A DNA stretch of 18,008 nt from Entamoeba histolytica HM-1:IMSS (Eukaryota; Evosea; Mastigamoebida; Endamoebidae): contig NW_001914891.1 in assembly GCF_000208925.1 (NCBI RefSeq), forward strand, positions 7,078 to 25,085, read 5' to 3'. Under the pieces are notes generated by a model. It made no database searches, had not been told where the DNA came from, and saw only the letters and a program-made list of their open reading frames with translations. Of this stretch, positions 1 to 9,312 are shown piece after piece. The position numbers and the translations under genes were made by a program. Position 1 is the first letter of the stretch, and each line of letters begins with the position of its first letter.

Positions 1-93
1 AATGAATATTATTTATCATTTTTATTCCTTAATTAAAAAAATATTTTTTAAAACCAGTTAATTAAAACTTTCATTTCTTTTGGTTAGTTGATT

Positions 94-2490
94 TTACCAG
101 GAAAATAAACTTCTCATTTTTTCAATGAGTTTATCCATTGTTGTTTTTTCTCCTTCTTTTAATTCTTTCCTTTTAACTTCATACTCCGCCTTAATTTCTT
201 CTTTACTCTTTTTTGTTGTTGATTTTTTCATAATATCTTCTATTATTTCATTTGCTTGTTTAAGTTGTTTATATCCTTCAATTCGTACTTTATATCCTGT
301 TTTCTTTTCTTCATTTTCTGTTTGAATTAATATGTCTAAATATTCATTCGAACTAGTAATTTTATCATTTAATGCAATTTCGGACAATTTATTAACGCAT
401 TCGATAATTTCAATTTCTTTATCATAACAATCCATTTGAATATTATAATACTCTTCTTCTAACTTTTTTAACATACTTTCTGCATTAGCCATACCTTTTT
501 TACCTTCATTATATCTTTCAAGTATTTCTTGTGCCGTTTGTTTTTCTTTCACTATTACATAATCAAATCTATATGGTGAACTTGCATGGTGTTTATAATG
601 ACATTTACATACATTACAATAATCATTATCAATGCAATAACATTCTCTTTTCATATCTCCTGGAATATAACATCGATAATGACATGTTTTATGGCAATAA
701 AAACAGTTAGTTACATATTCTCCTGGTTCTAAGTCAATCTTAATTTGTTTTGTTATATCTACAGTAATAGTAAAATCTTCATTATTTTTAACTTTATCTC
801 GATTCAAATAGAATTGTTCGCAATACTGTTTTATTTCATCCAATTTCAATAAACCATTGTTTAATGATATCCTTAATCCTTCAATTTGAGTTTTAATACA
901 TTCTCTTCTCTTCAACACTTCTCTTGATTGTTTTAATGAAATTCTTGGTAGTTTTACTAACTTTGAAATAAAGTCATCAAAATTCTTCATACCTAATTTC
1001 CAAAACATTTGTGTAAATTCATCTTCTGTATTATCATCATAAATAGCTGAATTATTAAATTTTAAATACCACGGATTATCTATTTCTGGAATAATTGTAC
1101 TGAAAATACATTCTTTTGATTGTAATGCATTTATAACTTGTGGTTTTTTACCATCACAGAATGTAAGCATTGCAATAAAATTCTTTTTAACATCTTTTCC
1201 AAATAAATCAACAATATTCCCAAATATATATTTTTGACTAGCTGTTAATTTTACATTACTTGATGATGCAACAAAACAAATAGCATTTAAATCAAATACT
1301 TTCGTTTCAAATGCTTTTTTTATTTGTTTAGTAATTTCTTTATCCCATGCAATTCCTCTTGTATCTCCAAATCCTGGTGTATCTATTATTTTGATTGGTG
1401 GTGTTCTTTTTGTTCTTTTAATATTATAAATTGAAACTTGACTCGTTTGACTTACAGACATATTTCCATACTGTTCTAAATGATCTTCATTTATAATTAT
1501 ATATCTAAAGTCATCTGTTATTTTAATTCCATATAATGCATTTACAAAACTATTTAATAATGTAGTTTTCCCACTTCCTGTTTCACCAACGACTAGAATA
1601 GCAATCGCATCATTCTCATCTTTATGATTAAAAGGTTCATTTGGATATAAATATATTTTCAATTTTCCTTCTTCATGATTCTGAAGTCTTTTACTTCCTT
1701 TAATTGGAATGTTTTGTTTAGATACATTTATGGTATTATTTTGTGAAGTGCCATGTGCTGAAGTATTAGTTGGTGAAGTATCAGATTCTTCTTTTTCTGT
1801 TATATCAAAAATGTTATCATGTAGAATATATGATAATTTTAACGATTTTTCCTTATCAGTTGATATTTCACACCCTTCTTGATCTTTGAATACAAAACCT
1901 TTTGTTACACATGTTACAATTTCAAGTTTCTTTCTGATATTTGCAAGAGAAGTATTCTTGTTTAACTGTTTTTTCATAAACAATTTTCCATTCAAATTTA
2001 TTTTAATAGTTACATTCTCTTCTTCTGACGTATTTTCTTTCTCTTCTTTAAGATTAATTTCTTCATTATTTATTATATCTTGGACTATATAATCTTCTTC
2101 TTCATCTCGTTCAATTTTGTCATTGTCAATTGTATAGAAATGTGCTGATTCTGGAATATTTTGAACCAATGTTCTAATAATGTTTATTTTTGTTTTATTG
2201 TCTATTTCAAGTGTGGTAAGTACTTTATCATTTATCTTTATTCTTATTCCTTTTTTAACTTCTGTTCCTTTAATATTTATTACTCTTTTTTCATCAATTA
2301 CATCTCCTATAGTATAACTCTCTTCATCGTTCACATCAATTACATCACCATCTTTTGTTAAAAAGTGTTGAGAGTCAGACATCTTTTCTTTTATTTTCTC
2401 TCTTGCTGTTTTCAATTTGTCTTGTGAATTTAGTGGTTTATTTGCAATGCATTGTCCATTCAAGCTGAATCTTACAACTACTCTTGACAT
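94..2490 (-). CDS. Large AIG1/GIMAP-like GTPase with three N-terminal ubiquitin-like repeats and a Cys/His-rich cluster
   Basis: The protein has 798 residues. Three similar segments of about 70 residues (about 3-75, 80-150, 159-232) each start with an I/V-x-I/V-x-hydrophobic strand, then NG/ND, then a Lys-rich helix, an FxxxD turn and an acidic end; this resembles tandem beta-grasp (ubiquitin-like) repeats. A polar linker (233-275) follows. The G domain shows the P-loop GETGSGKTT (302-310), Walker B/G3 DTPGFGD (370-376) and a possible G4 TFCDG (443-447) in place of a canonical NKxD. Residues 596-635 form a probable zinc-binding cluster (C596, C599, C603, H604, C607, C617, C619, C625, C628, C630, H631, H634, H635). 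The C-terminal 650-798 is charged and probably coiled-coil. G-domain plus Cys/His cluster resembles large AIG1-type GTPases I recall from animals and other protists, whose function is poorly known. No signal peptide or membrane segment is visible, so it is probably cytosolic. The ATG at 2490 is supported by a close consensus promoter. GTPase call is firm; cellular role is unknown. Confidence 0.88.
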   Translation of the reverse strand: MSRVVVRFSLNGQCIANKPLNSQDKLKTAREKIKEKMSDSQHFLTKDGDVIDVNDEESYTIGDVIDEKRVINIKGTEVKKGIRIKINDKVLTTLEIDNKTKINIIRTLVQNIPESAHFYTIDNDKIERDEEEDYIVQDIINNEEINLKEEKENTSEEENVTIKINLNGKLFMKKQLNKNTSLANIRKKLEIVTCVTKGFVFKDQEGCEISTDKEKSLKLSYILHDNIFDITEKEESDTSPTNTSAHGTSQNNTINVSKQNIPIKGSKRLQNHEEGKLKIYLYPNEPFNHKDENDAIAILVVGETGSGKTTLLNSFVNALYGIKITDDFRYIIINEDHLEQYGNMSVSQTSQVSIYNIKRTKRTPPIKIIDTPGFGDTRGIAWDKEITKQIKKAFETKVFDLNAICFVASSSNVKLTASQKYIFGNIVDLFGKDVKKNFIAMLTFCDGKKPQVINALQSKECIFSTIIPEIDNPWYLKFNNSAIYDDNTEDEFTQMFWKLGMKNFDDFISKLVKLPRISLKQSREVLKRRECIKTQIEGLRISLNNGLLKLDEIKQYCEQFYLNRDKVKNNEDFTITVDITKQIKIDLEPGEYVTNCFYCHKTCHYRCYIPGDMKRECYCIDNDYCNVCKCHYKHHASSPYRFDYVIVKEKQTAQEILERYNEGKKGMANAESMLKKLEEEYYNIQMDCYDKEIEIIECVNKLSEIALNDKITSSNEYLDILIQTENEEKKTGYKVRIEGYKQLKQANEIIEDIMKKSTTKKSKEEIKAEYEVKRKELKEGEKTTMDKLIEKMRSLFSW

Positions 2491-2528
2491 TGAATGTTTA
2501 TTAAGTTTGCTTGTTTTTGTTTAAATAC
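2491..2528 (-). promoter_or_regulatory. Entamoeba-type core promoter (TATA-like box and initiator) of the GTPase gene
   Basis: On the minus strand GTATTTAAAC lies at 2528-2519. It fits the GTATTTAAA(G/C) upstream element described for E. histolytica. AAACATTCA at 2499-2491 abuts the ATG and differs by one base from the described AAAAATTCA initiator. The distance between them, about 30 nt, is the expected one. This fixes the start codon and implies a very short 5' leader, which is typical of Entamoeba. Confidence 0.7.
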
Positions 2529-5500
2529 ATACCATTCGGTAAAATAGGTTATTTGTTTAAATGTGTTACCTCTTTTCTGATTGGTTATTTCTTATAAACA
2601 TCATTTGCTTCGATACTAAACACTGTTTTTAGCATTTTATTCCCTCTTATTTTTATCGTTAATGACACGTATATGAAACAAAATTACAATAAACTTTTCG
2701 TTAATGTAATTTTACAATGTTAATTATTTCTTATTCATTCCTTTTTATCGGTTTTATTGACTTGAATTTCTTTAAATAAAAATAGATAAAACCAATTGAA
2801 TTATTTCATTCTACTCTCTGTTGTTTATTATTTTAATTTTATTGTTGATACCATTTCATTGGCTCATCATTTCAAACATCATTGCTCTGAAATTATAATA
2901 ACATTAAAGGGGGTAATGATTGTGATATAAAAATATTACCTTTTTATTTCAATTCTATTCAATTTCATTTATATATTTTCTTTCGAATAAAAATGAAAAA
3001 CATGAAATATCACAAAAACAGTAAACATAATAACAAAAGAGAATTTCATATCAACAAATAAATATAAATGATAGATGAATGTGTGAATTGTGTAGTATTT
3101 GTATAATCAGAGATACACCAATCACAATAATTATATAAATCATTTCACTCATTTTTATCATCATATATACTTTAATAATAACCAATGGAAATAAATAGAA
3201 TGAAAATAAATAGAAAATAACAAATAAAGATAAGTGAATTAAGTATTGTTTAAACGAAAGAAAAATTGAAGGTATGTGGGAAGTGTGTATTGAATATTCA
3301 ACGATAAGAGATTAACAATAACAAAATAGAGATCATTGAATATCAAAAGAAATGTATTTCTCAAAACAGTAAAGATACTAGAAAGAGTAAACATTCATTA
3401 ATGGTTCATTAAAGTCACAACTTAATTCTAATATTATTCGCTTTCATTTTTTTTTCTATTTTATTTTCTGGTTTTATTTTTTTTCCTTTTTCATTATATT
3501 GTTAATGTATAAAATACATTGAATATCAATATTTTCATTTATTTAATAATTTTATTCAACTCTTTTTTTTTCTTTTATCCTTTACAACTTTCTTCTTTTT
3601 CCAACAATTCACTGTGTTATGGTTTTACTATTTTATTCATATAATACACTCATTTCAAAAGTATTTAAAGTGAAGTATATCATATATAACTTTAACAATT
3701 TTGAATATTGCTATAAACATTTTTAATATTGAATCTTTGTACAATTAACACTATCTTTAATATTTTATTATCATTTCATTCATATTCTACTGAAAATGAG
3801 TATCAACAAAATTTGTGAATTAATTAACTACTTTACTTTTGAATTTAATTTATCACTCAGTTTAATTATTCTTTTAATGTTAAAAAATAATTAATTGATT
3901 AATTTTAAATCATCTGAATAAACAAATATATTTAAATTTAATTGTTTTATTCTTTGTTAATTTCATGTTTTATCATTTGTTTTTTTTTTCAAATACATTA
4001 CAAACATACACAAAATGATGTTTGTTATTTTATAATGAGAGAATATGAAAATAAGTTGTACAAATTATTGTGTTTCATGCATTATGTAAAATAAGAAATG
4101 AAAATTACTTTACAAAAAGAAATGACATTCATTAATATTTATAATGGTTAATAACAAAAAACCATTCTTTCTTCCTTCAAATAATTTTAAAGTAAATGAC
4201 AATTTTCAATCATCTATTCTTGTTTTAATTACATTGTATTTTATTTCTATTTGAATTTATTCATTATTTATTCATTCACATTATAAGATCAAATTCAATT
4301 GAAAAATAAAATCATTTTATTTACATCATATTTTCATCTCTTTGCATTTTATGAATTATTAAATACTTCATTATAACTTATTTTTATGCATTTTTATATA
4401 ATTAATCGTTTTTATTCATCAATTTATTCTCTTTCAAATTTTATGATGAATTATTATTTTATTATATAATCCATGTATTTTCTATTTTGATACTTTATAT
4501 TCTTTCATTTTCATTTCTTCTTTTTATGTTGTATATCTTTCAAATGATGTAATGAGATGTTTATTATTGATATTAATTTATTTCTTAATTATTTAAATTT
4601 TAAAAATAGTCATTGTGAATTTTGTTATTTTTTATCACATTATTTTCAAGTATGAATCTTCTAATTGTTCAAACTATTTTATTTAATTGTTTATTTGAAT
4701 ATTTGATAAATCAAATAAAAATATCATACTTGTGAGATTATTTGAATATTTATATATTTGATTATTATTTTATTATTTATATCTTCTATATCTTCTTCTT
4801 TCTTCTTTTAATTCCCTGTTATGATATTTTCTACTTGTATAACATTTTCTCTCATTTTATATATAATATATTCTTCGTTTCCTATTTAAGTTTTTCAGAT
4901 TCTTATAACTCTTTCTCTATTTCATACAAACATCATAGTCATAATTGTTTTCATTAATTTATAGTGTTGTATTCATTATACGATTGAGTATAAGTATAAA
5001 TAATAAATAAACATATAATAATAAAGTGCATAAAGTAGATGAAAGAAGTTTTTGGAAACAAACAAATTCAATAAAAGAATAAATTAAAGAAAAAAAATAT
5101 AAAATAAAGGGTAAGCAACAATGTAATAAAAATTAATAAAAATAGAAATATCAATATGTTGTGAAAAATAAATAAAGATGAAAATACATAAATCAAACAA
5201 ATCAATATATAACACAATAATAATTAATGAAATTGATGTACATTTAATAGCAAATAAGATAAAACTAAAAAGAAATAATAATACCATTGGAGAAATAGAA
5301 CCAAGTGAATGAAATAATACAAATTAATTATTATTTTATTCTTAATTAAATAAGTGAAATTGGATAATAAATTAAACTATTTGATATGTTTTATTTTGTT
5401 ATAACTCTTTAATTGTTATTTATGTATTGATAAAAGAATAATTATTTATTTCTTATTCTTCCATAATTTATTTCATCTCTCTTGTTTTATTTTTTAAAAA

Positions 5501-5835
5501 GATAAATTCTGATGTTTTTAAAATAATAGTTATTTCCAAAAAGAAATAGTTCTGTTTAATATCAAAAAGTGTAATTAGATAAAATATTTTCTTTATTTAT
5601 TCTTATTGATAAGTATTAAAATTTGTTTAATAAATTGACTTAAATTAAATTGAGTTTACAATGAATGAGCAATAATAAAAATAATTCTTTTATAAATATA
5701 AAGAAGTATAGTACTATTTAAAAAAAACTAACATTTTTAATGAGAAAGAAGTGGCTATTAAGTTAGGATTGAGTTAATAATAAACAACATAATTCAAGGT
5801 AATATTAATAAAACTTTAATGATTTACTTTTGTAG
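2529..5835. other. Long gene-free AT-rich spacer
   Basis: About 3.3 kb with no convincing gene. The longest open frames (about 70 codons, at 4742-4957 plus and 5084-5287 minus) encode only Phe/Ile/Tyr/Ser-rich low-complexity strings that follow from base composition. A- and T-rich blocks alternate on the plus strand: mostly A-rich about 2990-3420, T-rich about 3425-3980 and 4380-4975, A-rich about 4980-5310. A short tandem AAATAAATAGAA (3189-3200 and 3204-3215) and an inverted TTTGATaaATCAAA near 4699 are present. No tRNA, rRNA, LINE reverse transcriptase or CRISPR was seen. The part next to 2490 holds upstream promoter sequence of the GTPase gene. Confidence 0.6.
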
Positions 5836-6162
5836 TTAGTCAAAATAAATACCATCTTGTTCAATAGAAGAAAGAATTTCTTGTGACTTTTTTTGAGTTT
5901 GATCAAGATAGTTTACTACTTTTTTTGTAGAGTCTGCAAGATTTTTATTTCTACACTCTATTTCATTTACATGATTAAACAGTTCTGTTAATTTTTTAAT
6001 TGATTCATCATACATTTCATCTTGAATTGATTCAAATTTTTTATCACTAAAACATTCTAAATATGCAATTGCCTCTGTTCTCATTTTTTCAAGAGACTCA
6101 ATAACCTGAGGTACAAGTGATTGCATTTCTTCAAATGGTTTTGGGTTTTGAAGCGATTTCAT
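5836..6162 (-). CDS. Small helical coiled-coil protein, unrecognised
   Basis: An ORF of 108 codons starts at the ATG at 6162 and ends with TAA. The protein is hydrophilic and almost wholly helical, with heptad-like hydrophobic spacing (residues about 10-40 and 50-102), and is rich in Glu, Lys, Asn and Gln. There is no signal peptide, membrane segment or metal-binding motif. Composition and codon use match neighbouring genes and differ from the Phe/Ile/Tyr strings that spacer DNA produces, so it is probably real. It lies 95 nt downstream of the TOPLESS-like gene on the same strand, but that gap is enough for an Entamoeba promoter, so co-transcription is not implied. A subunit of a coiled-coil complex is possible. 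No family is recognised. Confidence 0.7.
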   Translation of the reverse strand: MKSLQNPKPFEEMQSLVPQVIESLEKMRTEAIAYLECFSDKKFESIQDEMYDESIKKLTELFNHVNEIECRNKNLADSTKKVVNYLDQTQKKSQEILSSIEQDGIYFD

Positions 6163-6257
6163 TTAACAGAATAAGGATTATTTTTATAAGATTATTTTTC
6201 AATTCAATAATATTTTGGTAATGAATTCTATTATATATTTTTTAAAAAATCAATCAC

Positions 6258-9059
6258 TTAATTTGAGGAGATTTCTTCAAAACAACAACTTCTAATATCA
6301 CCACCGTTACATGAAATAGCAAAAGAGTCTTGTCCATAAGGTTCTATCCATTCAATGTCATTTATTTCTGATGACTTTTCTATTGGTAAATATTCACTAA
6401 TATTTTCTAGGCTAACGTTATATAATGAACTTTTTATAACAACAATAAGATTTCTATTATTATGAGATAAGGCTACACTAGAAATAACCTCGGTGAATGA
6501 TACTTTTTTAACAACTTTTGTAGACAAATCAACTTGATTTAAACTGTATTTACCTACAACATATAACTTTTGATTTTGTGAATCAACAAATCCATAAACC
6601 AACTTCTGAGGTTTCAAATCAACACACCAATTTGTTTTACTAAGTTGGTTATTTTTTCTATCATAAAGTAGTTCTTCAACAATTCCATTCTCATAAAGAA
6701 CAATGAATTTAGTAGTTATTTCTTTTTTATCTTCTTGGTTGTAGAATATAAAATATGAAACTGTATCATGAACTGGGTTGGGTAATTGGATGAAACAAAA
6801 TTTTTTATTTGCTTTATAAATAGCAATATTTCCATCATCAAATCCAACAAGAATACTATTTGAATCCATAGGGAAAATGCCTAAGCTACTTAATGTTGGA
6901 TGTGACGACAAACATTCACAAAAAGTAGTCACACTCTTTTGAAAATGAGACCTAACTAACGTACAACATGTTCCGTCCCAATAGATAAAATATGCACCAT
7001 TTCTTGTCATTTCACCAAATGGACCATATTGATTGATTTCTTTTGAGATGGCTATGTCTGGCTCTTGATTTGTTTTAGATATAAGCCTTTCATAACTTTT
7101 TTCATTCAACTTGAATAAGAAAAATGACTTTTCTTTAGTTTCACAGATCATCAATTGTTCATGAGAAATAAAATGGAACTTCTTAATAACAGCTTTAATA
7201 GTTATCAATTTCTGTTGTTCTTTTAATACCCATTTAGTTGAAACTTTTTCATTAATTAAATCATCAAATGAAGTTGCAATAGGTTCTTTTGAAATTTCTT
7301 CAACTCTTTTTTTTTCACTAACTGGTATTGGTAAAGAGTCAGTCCTTCGTTTTATTGGATAAATGGGGGTATTCGTACTTATTGTATTTTTTTGTTGTAC
7401 TGATAATTTCTTTTGTTCTGTTACTAGAGTCATTTCTGTTAATGTATTATATTTATTATTTATTGAAGAAACAGGGTCAATAAGATTTATCATAGAATAT
7501 GAAGGTTTGATATTATACATTGTTATACTTTCAATTGTTTTTGCTTTAGTTATAACAACATTGTCATTTGTAGCAATGATTGTTTCTTTAGGTATTGAGA
7601 TATGTGCTACTTCCTTGTTTGTGATTGAATTAATACAATAAAGAGTTTCATCTTTTAAAACAAAAATATTTTCTTTATTTGCTGAGACAATTGGATAAGA
7701 ATTATTGTGAATATTAATATTAAAGTGTTGTGTTTGTGGGATTAATGCATATTTATTTGATAGAGTAACAATAATAGTATTATCAATAATAGCTTTGATT
7801 GGTTCATTGAATTGATAATGAAATATCATTTCATACCCACTTTCTAACTTTTTATTAAAAAGACAAAATTCATTTCCTTTGATTACCCCAAAAGTATTTG
7901 ATAATTTCATTGGAATAACCTCAGTACAATCTAGATATACGAATGTTGGTTGCTCATTAAAATAATTATAAACAAAACACTGTTTTGAATCAGAAATAAT
8001 AATATCAGTATTATTGAAGACGATTGAAGAAATATTTTGACGTTCAATTGTTTTGACAGTTTGAAGGTTTTGTCCAAGTAAATAAATTGATACTTGTGTT
8101 GAAGTAGAAATAGCAAGAAGTGTATTATTCAAAGTAAATGAAATAATTTGAGGAAGTTCTAACTTAAAGACAGATTGACCATTTTGTAGATTAACTCCAT
8201 AAATAATTTTAGTTCCAATAACAAATACAACAATATTGTCAAAAATTTTTATATTAGTGATATTATCACTAGAAATGATTTCAATTTCTGTTTTTAAGTT
8301 AAAAATATTTTTTGGAATAATAATAGAGTCTCTTAAAATTGATTTTCTATTTTGACAATTATTTGGTTGACATTCATGTGTCATATTTAATAATGAAACA
8401 ATAGTAATATCATCTCTTGGAGTTCCTTTACAATTTTTAATATGTTCAAATCTTATTCCTTTAGAAATAAGTTTCTTTAAAAGATTTTCATCACTAATTT
8501 TTGGAAATTCTCTTAACTTTTGGATACGTTCACTTTTTAATAAAGAAGTAATTATGTCATTTGCTAATTGCTCAGTTCTAATTTTATCTAGGTCTTTCAT
8601 ATATTCTGAAATAATTGGACTTTTATCAAATTTATCTAAATGAATATGGATACAAATTGATTCAATATTCTTTTTAATTTGTTCTGACTTTTGTCCTTTA
8701 TTAAAGAGCCAAGAATATATTTGTTTTGTAATCCTTAGACATCCATCACAAAACGCACGATACATTATATATTTTTTTAAATAAACAAGTCCTAGTAACT
8801 CACTTTCAATATCTTCACTAAGGTATTAGTCATATTATTAGTTATATTATTATTGTATTGTATAATAAACAAACTGAATAAACTTACTTAAAAGAGTATC
8901 CAACTCAAATAATCGATCTTCAATAACTAATTTTTTAATATAAGATTCATCAAAATAAATTCCTAACTCCATACCAACCCTAAATAACAACTCATTTTTT
9001 TCTTCATTTTTGAAGTACTGAAGAATAATAAATTGAAGTTCCTTATTTATTTCAGCCAT
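6258..9059 (-). CDS. TOPLESS-like LisH-CTLH-WD40 transcriptional corepressor, two exons: join(6258..8817, 8875..9059) on the minus strand
   Basis: Splicing out 8818-8874 gives a 914-residue protein. Residues 1-33 form a LisH-like helix pair (KELQFIILQYF) aligning with the TOPLESS N-terminus; 34-80 continue into CTLH. Residues 160-216 carry the end of the CTLH/zinc region: FP (166-167), LLKKLI, H187, C191, H209, C211 and C216, the order seen in plant TOPLESS. About 239-530 is a divergent beta-propeller, 530-584 a polar linker, and 590-914 a second propeller. Within it, residues 706-731 (GIFPMDSNSILVGFDDGNIAIY) closely resemble a TOPLESS block. In plants these proteins are nuclear corepressors that bind short repression motifs of transcription factors; that role here is inferred. 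WD signatures are weak, so other LisH-CTLH-WD40 families remain possible. ATG 9059 is chosen because the protein then starts like TOPLESS and a TATA-like box lies about 60 nt upstream. In-frame ATGs at 9104 and 9098 would add 15 or 13 residues. A model starting at ATG 8765 (835 residues) would lose the LisH exon. Confidence 0.8.
8818..8874 (-). other. 57-nt spliceosomal intron in the TOPLESS-like gene
   Basis: The minus strand reads ATTCA|GTTTGTTTATTA at the donor (8874) and ACTAATACCTTAG|TGAAG at the acceptor (8818). GTTTGT donors and TAG acceptors in introns of about 50-100 nt are typical of Entamoeba. The acceptor AG is the first AG after the donor. An ACTAAT branch-like sequence sits just upstream. 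The intron contains in-frame stops. Its removal joins phase 2 to phase 0 cleanly: CA|T encodes His62, followed by 17 open codons before the downstream ATG at 8765. The joined protein reads through a continuous LisH-CTLH region. Confidence 0.85.
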
Positions 9060-9125
9060 TGATGAAAATCTTAGTTCTTTTTTTCCTTTTTTATCCATTC
9101 TCATTCTTTATGATATATAAAACAC
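9060..9125 (-). promoter_or_regulatory. Probable core promoter of the TOPLESS-like gene
   Basis: On the minus strand a TATA-like GTTTTATATATC lies around 9125-9114, AAAGAACTA (GAAC-like) at 9080-9072, and TTTTCATCA (initiator-like) at 9068-9060 just before ATG 9059. A start about 30 nt after the TATA-like box would place the upstream ATGs (9104, 9098) outside the transcript and favour 9059. Matches are loose, so this supports the start but does not prove it. Confidence 0.4.
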
Positions 9126-9312
9126 TTTTACCCCTTCTTCAAAGGAATGATTATTCTTTCTTTATTCCTTCATTTCCTTTTGCTTATTTTTCCTGTTTTA
9201 CACAATTAATAAAGATAAATAAAGAAGAAAATATAACTATAAAACGTTAGTCAAATGGGGTCTGTTACTTTTAGATAAATCAAACTCTCAAATTTCATTC
9301 TATTATATACAA
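9126..9312. promoter_or_regulatory. Short divergent spacer between the TOPLESS-like and RasGEF genes
   Basis: About 190 nt separate the promoter of the minus-strand gene from the ATG of the RasGEF at 9313. The plus strand before 9313 has a T/A-rich stretch and TTTCATTCTATTATATACAA directly before the ATG. TTTCATTC may be the initiator region. No clear GTATTTAAA box was found for the RasGEF. The two genes probably share this upstream region. Confidence 0.35.

Noticed and set aside
3189..3215. Tandem AAATAAATAGAA pair as a microsatellite
   Set aside because: Only two copies of an A/T-only word in A-rich DNA; not enough to call a repeat array.
4742..4957. Plus-strand open frame of 71 codons
   Set aside because: Low-complexity Phe/Ile/Tyr/Ser string in T-rich spacer; no promoter elements or domain, and expected from base composition.
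5084..5287. Minus-strand open frame of 67 codons that looks like a membrane protein
   Set aside because: Hydrophobicity comes from T-rich codons of A-rich DNA read in reverse; no gene-like residue variety.
7363..7641. Plus-strand 92-codon frame opposite the TOPLESS-like gene
   Set aside because: Antisense shadow of a well-supported propeller coding sequence; its hydrophobic content mirrors the sense strand.
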